Shown piece after piece: positions 20,988 to 32,900 of a DNA stretch of 64,000 nt. Every line of letters begins with the position of its first letter. The stretch's first letter is position 1. The DNA comes from Mytilus galloprovincialis. Lineage: Eukaryota > Mollusca > Bivalvia > Mytilida > Mytilidae. The position numbers and the translations under genes were made by a program. Under the pieces are notes generated by a model that saw only the letters and a list, made by a program, of their open reading frames with translations, ran no database searches and was not told the origin of the DNA. The stretch covers positions 64,732,681 to 64,796,680 of the forward strand of contig NC_134848.1 in assembly GCF_965363235.1 (NCBI RefSeq), written 5' to 3'.

Positions 20988-23900
20988 AACTCACCTGGCC
21001 CAAAGGGCCAAGTGAGCTTTTCTCATCACTTTGCGTCCGGCGTCGTCCTGCGTCCGGCATTAACTTTTACAAAAATCTTCTCCTCTGAAACTACTGGGCC
21101 AAATTTAACCAAACTTGGCCACAATCATCATTTGGGTATCTAGTTTAAAAAATGTGTCCAGTGACCCGGCCAACCAACCAAGATGGCCGCCATGGCTAAA
21201 AATAGAACATAGGGGTAAAATGCAGTTTTTGGCTTATAACTCAAAAACCAAAGCATTTAGAGCAAATCTGACTGGGTAATATTGTTCATCAGGTCAAGAT
21301 CTATTTGCCCTGAAATTTTCAGATGAATCAGACATTTCGTTGTTGGGTTGCTGCCCCTGAAATGGTAATTTTAAGGAAATTTTGCTGTTTTTGGTTTTTA
21401 TCTTGAATATTATTATAGATAGAGATAAACTGTAAACAGCAATAATGTTCAGCAAAGTAAGATCTACAAATAAGTCAACATGACCAAAATGGCCAGTTGA
21501 CCACTTTAGGTGTTATTGCCCTTTATAGTCAATTTTTAACCATTTTTCATAAATCTTAGTAATTTTTTAGAAAAATCTTCTCCTCTGAAACTACTGGGCC
21601 AAATTTAACCAAACTTGGCCATAATCATCATTGGGGTATCTAGTTTAAAAAATGTGTCTGGTGACCCGTCCAACCAACCAAGATGGCCGCCATGGCTAAA
21701 AATAGAACATAGGGGTAAAATGTAGTTGTTGGCTTATAACTCAAAAACGAAAGCATTTAGAGCAAATCTGAGATGAGGTAAAATTGTACATCAGGTCAAG
21801 ATCTATCTGCCCTGAAATTTTCAGATGAATCGGACATTCCGTTGTTGGGTTGCTGCCCCTGAAATGGTAATTTTAAGGAAATTTTGCTGTTTTTGGTTAT
21901 TATCTTGAATATTATTATAGATAGAGATAAACTGTAAACAGCAATAATGTTCAGCAAAGTAAGATCTACAAATAAGTCAACATGACCAAAATGGCCAGTT
22001 GACCACTTTAGGTGTTATTGCCCTTTATAGTCAATTTTTAACCATTTTTCGTAAATCTTAGTAATCTTTTAGAAAAATCTTCTCCTCTGAAACTACTGGG
22101 CCAAATTTAACCAAACTTAGCCATAATCATCATTGAGGTATTTAGTTAAAAAAATATGTCCGGTAACTCGGCCAACAAACCAAGATGGCCGCCATGGCTA
22201 AAAATAGAACATGGGGGTAAAATGCAGTTTTTGGCTTATAACTCAAAAACCAAAGCATTAAGAGCAAATTTGACAGGAAGTAAAATTGTTGATCAGGTCA
22301 AGATCTATCTGTCCTGGAATTTTCAGATGAATCGGACAATCGGTTGTTAGGTTGCTGCCCCTGAATTTGTAATTTTGAGGAAATTTTGCTGTTTTTTTAT
22401 ACGCCCGTCGTCTTTTAGACGGGACGTATTATGGTATACCGTTGTCCGTCCGTCCGTCCGTCTGTCTGTCCGTCCGTCCGTCGTCCACACTTCGGACAAT
22501 AACTCAAAAATGCTTTCACCAATTTCCATGAAACTTAAGTGAATTGTTTATATCTATTGACGTAAGCTCCCTTTCGTTTTTTTTTAATTTCAGATTTTAA
22601 GTTTTGGATTTATGGGGCTTTATTCATAAAAAAGGGGGGATTTTCAACACTTCGGACAATAACTCAAAAAGGCTTTCACCAATGTCACTGAAACTTTGGT
22701 GAATTGTTTATATCTATTGATGTAAGCTCCCTTTCAATTTTTATAAATTTCAGATTTTTAATTTTGGATTTATGGGGCTTTATTCATAAAAAAAGGGGGA
22801 TTTTCAACACTTCGGACAATAACTCAAAAAGGCTTTCACCAATGTCCATGAAACTTTGTTGAATTGTTTATATCTATTGATGTAAGCTCCCTTTCAATTT
22901 TTATAAATTTCAGATTTTAAGTTTTGGATTTATGGGGCTTTATTCATAAAAAAAAAGGGGGATTTTCAACACTTTGGACAATAACTCAAAAAGGCTTTCA
23001 CCAATGTCCATGAAACTTTGGTGAATTGTTTATATCTATTGATGTAAGCTCCCTTTCAATTTTTATAAATTTCAGATTTTTTGTTTTGGATTTATGGGGC
23101 TTTATTCATAAAAAAAAGGGGGATTTTCAACACTTCGGACAATAACTCAAAAAGGCTTTCACCAATGTCCATGAAACTTTGGTGAATTGTTTATATCTAT
23201 TGATGTAAGCTCCCTTTCAATTTTTATAAATTTCAGATTTTAAGTTTTGGATTTATGGGGCTTTATTCATAAAAAAAAGGGGGATTTTCAACACTTCGGA
23301 CAATAACTCAAAAAGGCTTTCACCAATGTCCATGAAACTTTGGTGAATTGTTTATATCTATTGATGTAAGCTCCCTTTCAATTTTTATAAATTTCAGATT
23401 TTAAGTTTTGGATTTATGGGGCTTTATTCATAAAAAAAAGGGGGATTTTCAACACTTCGGACAATAACTCAAAAAGGCTTTCACCAATGTCCATGAAACT
23501 TTGGTGAATTGTTTATATCTATTGATGTAAGCTCCCTTTCCATTTTTTTAAATTTTAGATTTTACGTTTTCTTAAGTAATGAATTTTTATACTTAAAAAA
23601 GGGGGATTTTATGAAACTTTGGTGAATATATTAATGTAACATCTCTTTTGATTTGTATATATATTTCTAGTTGATCATATAAATTCATTTAAAGCATAAA
23701 AGACAAGTTAAAAGAGCAACGGGCGTATCATGCGCTAAAGCGCAGCCCTTTATTGTTATTATCTTGAATATTATTATAGATAGAGATAAACTGTAAACAA
23801 CAATAATGTACAGCAAAGTAAGAACTAAACATAAGTCAGTATGACCAAAATAGTCAATTGACCCCCTAAGGAGTTATTGCCCTTCATAGTCAATTTTTAA

Positions 23901-24116
23901 CAATTTTCTTAAAATTTGAAGATTTTCAATAACATTTTCCACAGAAAGTACTGTTATAGATAGAGATAATTGTAAGCAGAAAGAATGTTTAGTAAAGTAA
24001 GATCTACAAACACATCACCATCACCAAAACACAATTTTGTCATGAATCCATCTGTGTTCATTGTTTAATATTCACATAGACCAAGGTGAGCGACACAGGC
24101 TCTTTAGAGCCTCTAG
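20988..24116 (+). mobile_element. Tandem-core element family A, copy 2, interrupted by family B
   Basis: Begins AACTCACCTGGCCCAAAGGG and has three core units (CTTCTCCTCTGAAACTAC at 21077, 21577 and 22079, period 500-502). It is broken at 22399 by a family B element and resumes at about 23752 with TGTTATTATCTTGAATATTA. It ends CCAAGGTGAGC, the stem-loop AGGCTCTTTAGAGCCT and CTAG. Same orientation as copies 1 and 3. Confidence 0.75.
22399..23751 (+). mobile_element. Tandem-core element family B (ATACGCCCG), nested in family A
   Basis: 5' end ATACGCCCGTCGTCTTTTAG with a fold-back GACGGGACGTAT, then a GTCCGTCC microsatellite (22444-22483). The core unit is 160-162 bp (CACTTCGGACAATAACTC at 22487, 22648, 22808, 22970, 23131, 23292 and 23453), seven near-identical copies. 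It ends CAACGGGCGTAT (inverse of the 5' end) and the hairpin GCGCTAAAGCGC. Very similar units suggest recent tandem expansion. The target was inside the third core unit of family A copy 2. Confidence 0.8.
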
Positions 24117-24234
24117 TTTGGAAATTGGAATTTCTATATCATGTACATGTATATAAAATTATGTGTTTTATCATATTTTTCTGCATGTTCTAAACACATG
24201 AAATAACGCCATATTTTTTGTTCAATTAATTTTT

Positions 24235-25289
24235 AGCTCACCTGACCCGAAGGGCCAAGTGAGCTTTTCTCATCACTTGGCGTCCGGTGTCCGTCGTCGT
24301 CCCTCGTCGTTAACTTTTACAAAAATCTTCTCCTCTGAAACTGCTGAGCCAAATTTAACCTAACATGGCCAAAATCATTATTAGGGTATCTAGTTTTAAA
24401 ACTGTGTCGGGTGACCCGGCCAACCAACCAAGATGGCTGCCATGGCTAAAAATAGAACATAGGGGTAAAATGCAGTTTTTGGCTTATCACTCAAAAACCA
24501 AAGCATTTAGAGCAAATCTGACACGGGTAAAATTGTTTATCAGGTCAAGATCTATCTGCCCTAAAAATTTTGAGATGAATTTGACAACCCGTTGATAGGT
24601 TGCTGCCCCTGATTTGGTAATTTTAAGGAAATTTTTCTGTTTTTGGTTATTATCTTGAATATTATTATAGATAGAGATTAAAGTTCTGTAAACAGCAAAA
24701 ATGTTCAGCAAAGTAAGATCTACAAATAAGTCAACAAGACCAAAATGGTGTGTTGATCCCTTTAGGAGTTATTGCCCTTTATAGTCAATTTTTAACCATT
24801 TTTCGTAAATCTTAGTTATCTTTTACAAAAATCTTCTCTGAAACTACTGGGCCAAATTAAACCAAACTTGGCCACAATCATCATTGGGGTATCTAGTTTT
24901 AAAATTGTGTCCGGTGACCCGGCCAACCAACCAAGATGGCCGCCATGGCTAAAAATAGAACATAGGGGTGAAATGTAGATTTTGGCTTATAACTCTGAAA
25001 CCGCAGCCTTTAGAGCAAATCTGACATGGGGTTAAATTGTTAACAGGTCAAGATCTATCTGCCCGGACATTTTCAGATGAATCTGACAACCCGTTGTTGG
25101 GTTGCTGCCCCTGAATTGGTAATTTTAAGGTAATTTTGCTGTTTTTGGTTATTATCTTGAATCTTATTATAGATAGAGATAAACTGTAAACATCAATAAT
25201 GTTAAGCAAAGTAAGATTTACAAATAAGTCAACATTACGGAAATGGTCAATTGACCCCTAAGGAGTTATTGTCCTTTATAGTTAATTTT
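24235..25289 (+). mobile_element. Tandem-core element family A, copy 3, 3'-truncated
   Basis: Begins AGCTCACCTGACCCGAAGGG with two core units (starting near 24325 and 24830). It stops near 25289 in TCCTTTATAGTTAATTTTTAT without the terminal stem-loop. More diverged than copy 2. Confidence 0.7.
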
Positions 25290-26139
25290 TATAAGGGGAG
25301 ATAACTCAGATAGTACAATATATACAATAAACATTATATAATGAATTATATGGTCATGTACAAATGATGTAACTGCCATGTAAGAGAGTAAATATAAGTA
25401 GGTAGAGACCTCATGTTTATTTAGATTTGACATTTAATAATAATATTTGATTGTAAAAATGTACCTCATTATATCCTTTGTCATTGATTTAATTTCATTT
25501 ATCATACAATCTCTTGCATTTATCTGAATTAAATTCAATTATTCATAATAAAAAAATTGAAATAATCTATAATTTGATGGACAATAAACTGTAAATGAAT
25601 TGTAATGTTTTTCTTCTTAATCTAATGAATAGATTTGTCCAGAACAGCTGTGCATATAATTTGGCATTTATTGTTTTTGTTTAAATATAAAGGATTGGAT
25701 AAATATATTTTTTTAAATATATTTTTTTATTTATAAAAACACATTTTTTCATTGTATGAAAATATATTTAAACAGTTAAATGATTTATTCCTATAATTTT
25801 GTTATAAATTTTTGAAAAAAGGGGAGATAATTAATTTCTTACAGTTGAAATTTTCCATTTAGGAATAACATGAATAAGAATTATGTTTACTTGAGAGTTG
25901 AGTCTACAAACTGATGAATATATTCAAAATGATATTGAGATACCATTATTATTATTGGAGAAATTTTGTGTCAATGTAATACATATTACATGTATATGTA
26001 TAGCATATTAAAATGTAAAAAAAAAAATTGTTTTTGAAATTTATAAGCAATTAAAGCATTTAGAAAATAGTAATTCTGAAAAAGACAAGTAATGTGATAA
26101 AACAATAGATTTCAGATTTTGCCATCACTTGGTAAAATA
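25290..26139. other. No gene seen
   Basis: Very AT-rich intergenic sequence with GGGGAGATAA boxes near 25294 and 25820. No open frame or repeat family that I recognise. Confidence 0.5.
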
Positions 26140-26445
26140 AGTAGATGCGGTAATGATGCAAATGAGACATGACAACTATCCACTAAATGAGGTACATGTA
26201 CATGTAGATGATTCAACAATGAGCAAATATCATTCAGCATACATTGTTTGTAGCTACCTGTGGTTACAAAGGATCCAGACAAAATGTAAAATGATTAAAA
26301 CAAGAAAACTAACTCTCTGATTTATGTACAAAACATCATACAAAAATATTTTAAAAAACATCAACACAGACAACTGAATTACATATGTAGGCTCTTTACC
26401 TGGGCAGATATGTAATACAGACTGAGAATGTGGAAAGGTTAAACA
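26140..26445 (+). repeat. Mussel-type dispersed repeat, diverged copy
   Basis: Blocks in order: GATGCGGTAATGATGCAAATGAGACA, GACAACTATCCACTAAATGA, CAACTGAATTACATA, GGCTCTTTACCTGGGCAG and ATGTGGAAAGGTTAAACAT correspond to the fuller copy at 13008. Confidence 0.6.
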
Positions 26446-26799
26446 TATTTGAGGGTTCCCAACCCTCAGGAAATTTGCAACTCCTAGAATCTCCTCTCCA
26501 TTGTAAATATTTCAGATTTGCAGGTCTCAACTGGCCTTGACTTCATTTTCATGATGTATTGGTCAAAGTTTTTTTTGTGTCATGCTATATTTTTTTTCAG
26601 ACACTAAACAATTGGTCAACTTAACTTGTATGAAATGATGGCAAGCCATGCATGTTTTTTTGGTCAGAGTCATTTGACCTTACAGTGTTCTCAAAAACTC
26701 ACTGACCTGTTGATCATTATCATAAATAAAATCAGGTTGGTCCACCAAATTTGGGGGTAGTGGCCAAGGCCATGATTGTTCTGATGTTCATCTAAGCTT

Positions 26800-27065
26800 A
26801 TGCTTTTATTTGCTGTCTTGCTATGGATTTTTTTGGAAAAAAAGTTTGTTTCCAGTTTTAATTCTAAAAAATAATTTGTTTTTTGATTCTGAGAAAAAAA
26901 AATTGTTAGTTTCACCCTCAGCTGCCACTATATGTAATGCTAAAAATTGAAATAAACCAATTGTTTTCGACATGGCGTGAAAAAAATAGATTGTTTTTAG
27001 CCAGAGAAAAAAAATTTTGTCCACAAAAAAAATCAATAGCCCCCCCCCCCCAGAAAATCAAATGG
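26800..27065 (-). repeat. Truncated C-run repeat
   Basis: Poly-A/T-rich units (TTTTTGGAAAAAAAGTTTG, ATAATTTGTTTTTTG) ending in a C-run followed by AAAATCAAATGGTTGCTGCC. That end resembles the inverted ends of the MITE at 50335-50779 (ATAAAAATCAAATGGTAGCT). Open frames here (26691-27036, minus) are lysine/phenylalanine-rich artefacts of A-runs. Confidence 0.45.
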
Positions 27066-27284
27066 TTGCTGCCTAGGTCGAATATTTGGTGTATGACATA
27101 AATTAATTGTAAGATGTATCAATTTTTAAGGGTACATCTGACGATTCTGACCTAGACCTTATTTCATGGGATCATTGGTTAATATTAAGTTTTCCTGTTC
27201 CTCTGATATATGTACTATAAGCAATATGTCAACTATAAATTTACTTTTCTACATTGGCTAGAGGTATAGGGGAGGGTTGAGATC

Positions 27285-27585
27285 TCACAAACCTTTTTAA
27301 CCCCGCCGCATTTTTGCGCCTGTCCCAAGTCAGGAGCCTCTGACCTTTGTTAGTCTTATATTATTTTAATTTTAGTTTCTTGTGTACAATTTGGAAATTA
27401 GTATGGCGTTCATTATCACTGAACTAGTATATATTTGTTTAGGGGCCAGCTAAAGGACGCCTCCGGGTGCGGGAATTTTTCGCTACATTGAAGACCTGTT
27501 GGTGACCTTCTGCTGTTGTTTTTTTCTATGGTCGGGTTGTTGTCTCTTTGGCACATTCCCCATTTCCATTCTCAATTTTATATTA
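27285..27585 (-). repeat. Mussel-type dispersed repeat, minus-strand copy
   Basis: Reads AACCCCGCCGCATTTTTG, CTGTCCCAAGTCAGGAGCC, then a block ending GTTGTCTCTTTGGCACATTC and CCCATTTCCATTCTCAAT. Part of the latter recurs at 14950, 39200 and 54780. Confidence 0.65.
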
Positions 27586-28694
27586 TATCTGGTGTAAGGA
27601 ATCAGGATTGCTATGTGTTTATATCTGTATGGTGATGGTCATTTGATCTTGACCTCATTCTTATGGTTCATTGCCTTTGGTCAATGTAAAATTTTCATGA
27701 CTAATTTTTAGGATACTCTTGCGTTAGGTCAACGTTATTTGGAATATGTAGTCGTGTTTCTTGGCAGTGATATCACATCGCCTTATCTGTATAGAGATTA
27801 CTAAATAGATTAACTGTTTAGGACACTAGGCTATCAAGGACTCCAGTTGCCACGAACACAATCATTGTTATTTTCTATTAATTTGAGCAACCTAAATTAA
27901 TATAAGCGGTCGGGATCTTTTAACTCTCTGACTAAAGATCTCACTATGACTTAGGATGAAGATCAACAACTATAAATCAGATGTTCCTGTTCCTGCCATC
28001 ACGTGATGTTGAATAGTCCACTTCCCAACATACTAGAACTATGACATATCAATAAGGTTTAGTCTTGGTAGCCCTATTTAACTAATAATAACCGTTAATA
28101 ATAAATTGATACAATAGGTCACAACCCGGGGTCGGGGAAGGTCGAGGGGTTCGTACAAACCCCCTTTGAAAACAAATAAGCACTGGTAATTCAACGTTCT
28201 GTTTGAATTGTAACTGTATCGCGAGTTCATGTAACACCCAGTCCTAGGAAATTCCTGGCTAGTCTACGCATATGGGCCTGTAGGTATAGCTGTTACGTTT
28301 GTGAGAGGGCATGCCGTACTATGGTAGGTTGTGATAGCTAGGTTGGCCGAACAAGATGACGTTCGAGAGATATTGCGTAACTGTGTGTTTGTTTTTCCTT
28401 ATCGTGTGTTGATCTCAATGATTTTATTGAAACACCAATACTTTATAACTTTAGGGGTCAACATTTTTATAACCCAATAAATTAACCAGTTGTAAAATCA
28501 TTGTAGCAAATTTATAACTGGAAATCTTATCTTTAAACCTCGTATTTTTAACATTTGTAATGAATATTTGCAAGTTTGACAGGTAAATTGTCTTAATTTA
28601 CATTTTATTATAATGTCATTTCTGTAAATTTGTTTAAATCTAAATATTTTCTCCCAGTGGTTCACATTTCTGTCGATTTTGAGTATATATTTTT
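27586..28694. other. Intergenic, diverged repeat fragments
   Basis: 27600-27760 has blocks (TTGACCTCATTCTTATGGTTCA, GGTCAATG) of a type seen in mollusc tandem-core repeats, also near 26530. The remainder to 28694 shows nothing I can name. Confidence 0.35.
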
Positions 28695-29641
28695 AACCGG
28701 ATTTTTGTGACAAAAATGTCGGTTATTGATTTGGGGATGTACGGCGGGCGGCCGGGCGGTCGGGCGGGCGGGCGGGCGGGCGGGCGGCAATCAAATGTTG
28801 TCCGTGCATTAACTCATGAACCGTTCAACCAAAGCTTTTAAAATTTTAATATGTTATTACTGACAACTATACGAAGGTCAAGTTCAATAATGGCGATTTT
28901 GACTTTTACCGTTCAGGAGTTATGGTTCTTGAAAGATTGAAAAATGGAGTTTCCAGTTGTGTTTGTGCATTTACGCATGAACTGTTCCACCAAAGCTTCC
29001 CAAATTTTAATATGTTGTTACTGATGACAGAATGGAGGTCAAGTTCAATAATGACGATTTTGACTTTTACCGTTCAGGAGTTGTGGTTCTTGAAAGATTG
29101 AAAAATGGAGTTTCCAGTCATGTCCGTGCATTTATGCATGAACTGTTCTACCAAAGCTTCCGAAATTTTAATATGCTGTTACTGATGACAAAATGGAGGT
29201 CAAGTTCAATAATGACGATTTTGACTTTTATCGTTCAGGAGTTATGGTTCTTGAAAGATTGAAAAATGGTGTTTCCCGTCGTGTCCGTGCATTTTCTCAT
29301 GAACCATTCAACCAAAGCTTTTGAAATTTTAATATGATGTTACTGATGACAAAATAGAGGTCAAGTTCAATAATGACGATTTTGACTTTTACCGTTCAGG
29401 AGTTATGGTTCTTGAAAGATCGTAAAATGGCGTTTCCATTCACGTTGTTGCATTTACTCATGAACCTTTCAATCTAAGCTTTTCAAATTTTAATATGTTG
29501 ATACTGATGACAAAATGGAGGTCAAATTTGATATTGACGATTTTCACTTTCACCATTCATCAGTAATGGTTCTTGTGATATTGCCAGGACACAAATAAAT
29601 GTTAATAAATCCGGTTTGCTGTCGTTGTGACAGCCTCTTGT
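28695..29641 (+). mobile_element. Tandem-core element family C (AACCGGATTTTTG), 161-bp units
   Basis: 5' end AACCGGATTTTTGTGAC with internal fold-back GTGACAAAAATGTC, then GGGCGGGCGGGC repeats (28743-28786). The core unit is 161 bp, five copies (GTGCATT at 28804, 28965, 29126, 29287, and the equivalent at 29449). It ends AAATCCGGTTT (inverse of the 5' end), the hairpin GCTGTCGTTGTGACAGC and CCTCTTGTT. The open frame at 29032-29262 is an artefact of the repeats. Confidence 0.75.
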
Positions 29642-30050
29642 TATATATAATACTATTTAAAGTATTTTAAGACTTTGAATTCTTATGAAAAAGAAAAAAA
29701 ATGACCGTTGTCGCAGGATATTTGTACCATCTATAAATATCTAATTTCTTGTATTATTCTGACTCATCAGACTTGATACGACCCGAGCGTTGACGGGATA
29801 TTTAAGCATGGTCAATTGATATTTTCCAAAATGGCACCAAACATATCCTTGGGAACGTCCATTTTAGGTAATGAAAAAACAACGCTGCCTTCAACACGTA
29901 GCCTTGTGTCACACCGAACAGCAAACTATATTTGATATATACTTTATTGCAAAATGTGAAAACCACGATGGGTTAAAATGCAAACATAATGTACACAAGA
30001 AACATTTTTGGAAAGGTATCATCATGCCACCGAAAACTTTATTATAGAGC
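29642..30050. other. No gene seen
   Basis: AT-rich. Around 29885-29935 is a fragment (CTTCAACACGTAGCCTTGTG then ACCGAACAGCAAACTATA) of a mussel repeat also at 49395-49440. Confidence 0.45.
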
Positions 30051-30205
30051 CTAGTATAGGTGGTTGGGTGATCTAGTGCGTTGGGCAAAATTTCATGTAA
30101 AAAAAAATAAAGATAAAGATAAAAAAAGAAAAAAACGAGTCGGGCAAGACGATTTGGTGCCATGATATCCCAGTAGACCCGTCGAGGGAAGAACGATACA
30201 ACTTG
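30051..30205 (+). repeat. Possible decayed tRNA-derived SINE
   Basis: TGGTTGGGTGATCTAGTGCG followed about 100 bases later by CCCAGTAGACCCGTCGAGGG loosely resembles tRNA A-box and B-box regions separated by an A-rich insert. Too decayed to be sure. Confidence 0.2.
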
Positions 30206-30975
30206 CGAAAGCAGATTTACAAATCTAACATTTTTTGGCTGATGTTTAGACGAATATAAAGAGAGATAAACAAAATATATATAGCGTGAAAAATTGTATC
30301 TTATGTAATACACTAAAATCCTTAGTGGAGCTTTTTATAGTCACAGCTTGTTATAATCGATTATAAGACTAGATAATCATCTTTTAGTATCACACCCTTA
30401 ATTGTATTATTTATTGAATTTTGTGTATATATAGAGACATGTTGTGTATTTGATAATCTTAAATTTTCCCACAGCCGGGTAAGAAATTATTCATTTTCAA
30501 TCGTGAATCTATTCAATGTAAAAATATAAGCTGTATAATGTGTAGTGCCGCAGTAGTCGGAGTATCACCAACGCGCCTTTTTTTGCTCGGGAGAAACTTT
30601 GTTTGTATTCGCGAAATATAGTCAAAGAATGTCTAGCTTCGCTGCTTTCGACACTTTAATACATTCACCATTTTGACATCCCCTCCGCCCTTGTATTCCC
30701 CCGAAACCATGTTTTGCCTCTCTTCCTGGTGTAGAAAATTTAAGGGTACAATATTACTGGTTAATTGACTTAATGTCTTGGTATTCATCATTGCAGTTTT
30801 AGACTGACCACAGCAATGTTTTGACGTATTTCGTTTTAGAAATTGTTTTAACTGTCTTTGGACGTCGAAAATTCTTTGAAAGATATGATTAAGATAACAC
30901 TAGTATAGCTCATGTCATCAAAGTTAGAGGAAGTATAATCTGCTATGCCAGTATGTGTATGGATGAACTAAGATG
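30206..30975. other. Intergenic; short CpG-richer patch
   Basis: No gene identified. 30540-30700 has several CpGs (CAACGCGCC, CTCGGGAG, TTCGCGAAAT) unlike its surroundings, which could mark a promoter or exon. I could not extend an open frame beyond about 15 codons. Confidence 0.3.
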
Positions 30976-30978
30976 TAA

Positions 30979-31217
30979 GGCCAAATAAAAATATATGTGT
31001 GGTTCCAGTAACCCTACCGTCCCTACTTTTTTGGCTTAAAAATAGCCTACCCTAAAGATTTTATTGTCATTTTTCATTAAGTACTGTTAAAGTCAGAATG
31101 TTGCTCCCATAGACTCAATATAAAAAAAAAACCATAAAATAAAAAAAAAATCCCTACCTACCTACCCTAACTTTTATTCAGATGTAACTGGAACCACACA
31201 TACTTTTTTATTTGGCC
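30979..31217. mobile_element. PIF/Harbinger-type MITE, copy 2
   Basis: Same element as 12643-12879 with over 95% identity by eye and the same ends (GGCCAAATAAAAA). The flanks are TAA (30976-30978) and TTA (31218-31220), so the target duplication has one mismatch. Confidence 0.8.
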
Positions 31218-31807
31218 TTATGACTATATGTCCCAAGTGACTGCAACCAAACAACACGAATATTTCATGAATAGGCAGCTTTAGATTTTCATCACATGAA
31301 ATATTAACTGACATAATTTATAGACTATATAAAAAGGAGTTGTGCTAATCGCAAACGAGACAACTATCCGCCAAAGTTCAAATCAAATGGATGTACAAAA
31401 TTTCACTATCTTCATTACTCATTCAATCCAAATAAATTTTCTGGATTTTGTAAGTAGGTAAAATAAGGACATTGCAAACTCAGCTGAGACATCGAGTACC
31501 CCTGGCAGCCTTTCGTCGCGGTTTCCATTTACGACGAAAAACCAAACTGCATGCCATATTTTTACCACAACAATATACCTTTTTGCTACACGTATCATAT
31601 CATAGCTATCATGCTTACTTTTTTTCATGGAAAATGTCTGATGCATTTATAAACTTTAATATATGACTTCTTTTAATCGCATCCAAAAAATTAGTTTCAG
31701 ATACTTATGATGCAATAACCCTCGGCTCATGTTCATATATATTACACACATAACATATCCTCAGAAAATATAACGAAACTGAAAAACTACATAATTTAGC
31801 GACCAAT
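31218..31807. other. Intergenic with repeat fragments
   Basis: 31320-31400 has a fragment of the mussel repeat (GAGTTGTGCTAATCGCAAAC then GAGACAACTATCC). Nothing else recognised. Confidence 0.4.
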
Positions 31808-31972
31808 CATAGGCAGATCCAGGGGGTGGGGGCCTGGGGGGCCCGCCCCCCCCCTTTCGTGGGAAAAATTTGGTTGATTATATAGGGAATCATTGAAGCA
31901 TGACTGGAGCGGCCCCCCCCCCCTAGGTCAGTCAGCGGGCCCCCCTTAGGAAAAGTTCTGGATCCGCCACTG
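31808..31972 (-). repeat. GGCGGATCC short inverted-repeat element, minus-strand copy
   Basis: CATAGGCAGATCCAGGGGG at one end, CTGGATCCGCCACTG at the other, with G and C runs inside. A separate C-run follows at 31999-32020. Confidence 0.65.
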
Positions 31973-32640
31973 CCAATCCCTTTAAACACGTAGAAAGTAC
32001 CCCCCCCCCCCCCCCCCCCAACTGATGTCAATTTATTCATATTACACTTTCACTGTAATATAAAAAAAAGTTATTTGGTGAAATACCAGTACAATTTGAA
32101 CTTTAGAACTGACTGCACGGCCTATACCAATTATATTAATGTATGCAAAAGTTAAACACATAATAATTTTGCTTGGCCGTCAGTAGAGTGCCTTACGCCA
32201 ATCGATTTAATGCGGTTTTGTACAGTAGTGTAATTCTGCAAACATTGGATTTTGTTGAGTGACGTTATTTATAGAATCTACATCCTTGCTACGAAAATGG
32301 TGTAGTTTTTGTGTAATATCTAACAGGGAAATACATGTAGCTATTTTGAACATCATGTTATGTACATTGGATCGTGTACATGGCGTAAGTACACACAAAA
32401 TTATCTTTCTTAAATTTCACTTAGTATTCACTTATTTATGATATTGGGTTTTGGTTAAAATGATCTATAGATGATTAGAATTTACTGCATTTATACAAAA
32501 GATAATAGTCTTGTGTATTTTAAACCAAGTTAGTGAGAATTAAGCACTATGGAATTAAGGAGAACATTTGTATTCAATCATCATATTTCTTTCAAAATTA
32601 TGTCCTATTGTAATGTGAAATCAGTTTGTTTATTTCTTAT
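31973..32640. other. No gene seen
   Basis: Contains a C-run (31999-32020) and AT-rich sequence. A 63-codon open frame (32259-32441, plus) meets a GTAAGT at 32386 but has no start context or partner exon that I can find. Confidence 0.4.
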
Positions 32641-32900
32641 ATACAGGGGGCGATAAGATAAGATATTTAATTCTCCAAAGTAGATCTCCATGGGTAGGGG
32701 GCATACACATATATATATACCAAATGTAATCTTAACAGCATACAGTACTTTACATAACATTCATAATACACCTATACATGCTATATATATGCAAATCAGT
32801 ACATAACCATGATATAACCTACATTATACATGCTAAAAGTTCAACGCCGGGAGAACGTTTTTGAACATGTAAATAGTTTTGCCTTGAGACAACACACTAT
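32641..32900 (-). mobile_element. Probable 5'-truncated LINE, 3' tail
   Basis: On the minus strand it reads CCCTACCCATGGAGATCTAC, then TTTGGAGAATTAAATATC and the short tandem TATCTTATCTTATC tail, as expected for CR1-type LINE 3' ends. The upstream limit is a guess; no coding sequence remains. Confidence 0.35.

Noticed and set aside
16460-24711. Recurrent open frame of 64-76 codons (MATIIIGVSSLK / KPRWPPWLKIEHRGKM type) in family A copies
   Set aside because: It is the core repeat unit read in one frame; it changes ends between copies and shows base changes without codon bias, so it is not a gene.
26691-27036. Two overlapping minus-strand open frames (71 and 74 codons)
   Set aside because: Lys/Phe/Asn-rich translations of A/T runs inside a dispersed repeat.
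28695-29641. Regularly spaced 161-bp repeats that could suggest a CRISPR-like array
   Set aside because: There are no short repeats with unique spacers; whole units are repeated head to tail in eukaryotic DNA, and the element has its own ends.
29909-30313. 134-codon minus-strand open frame
   Set aside because: Phe/Tyr/Leu-rich translation of A-rich DNA, overlapping repeat fragments, no domain, no start or splice context.
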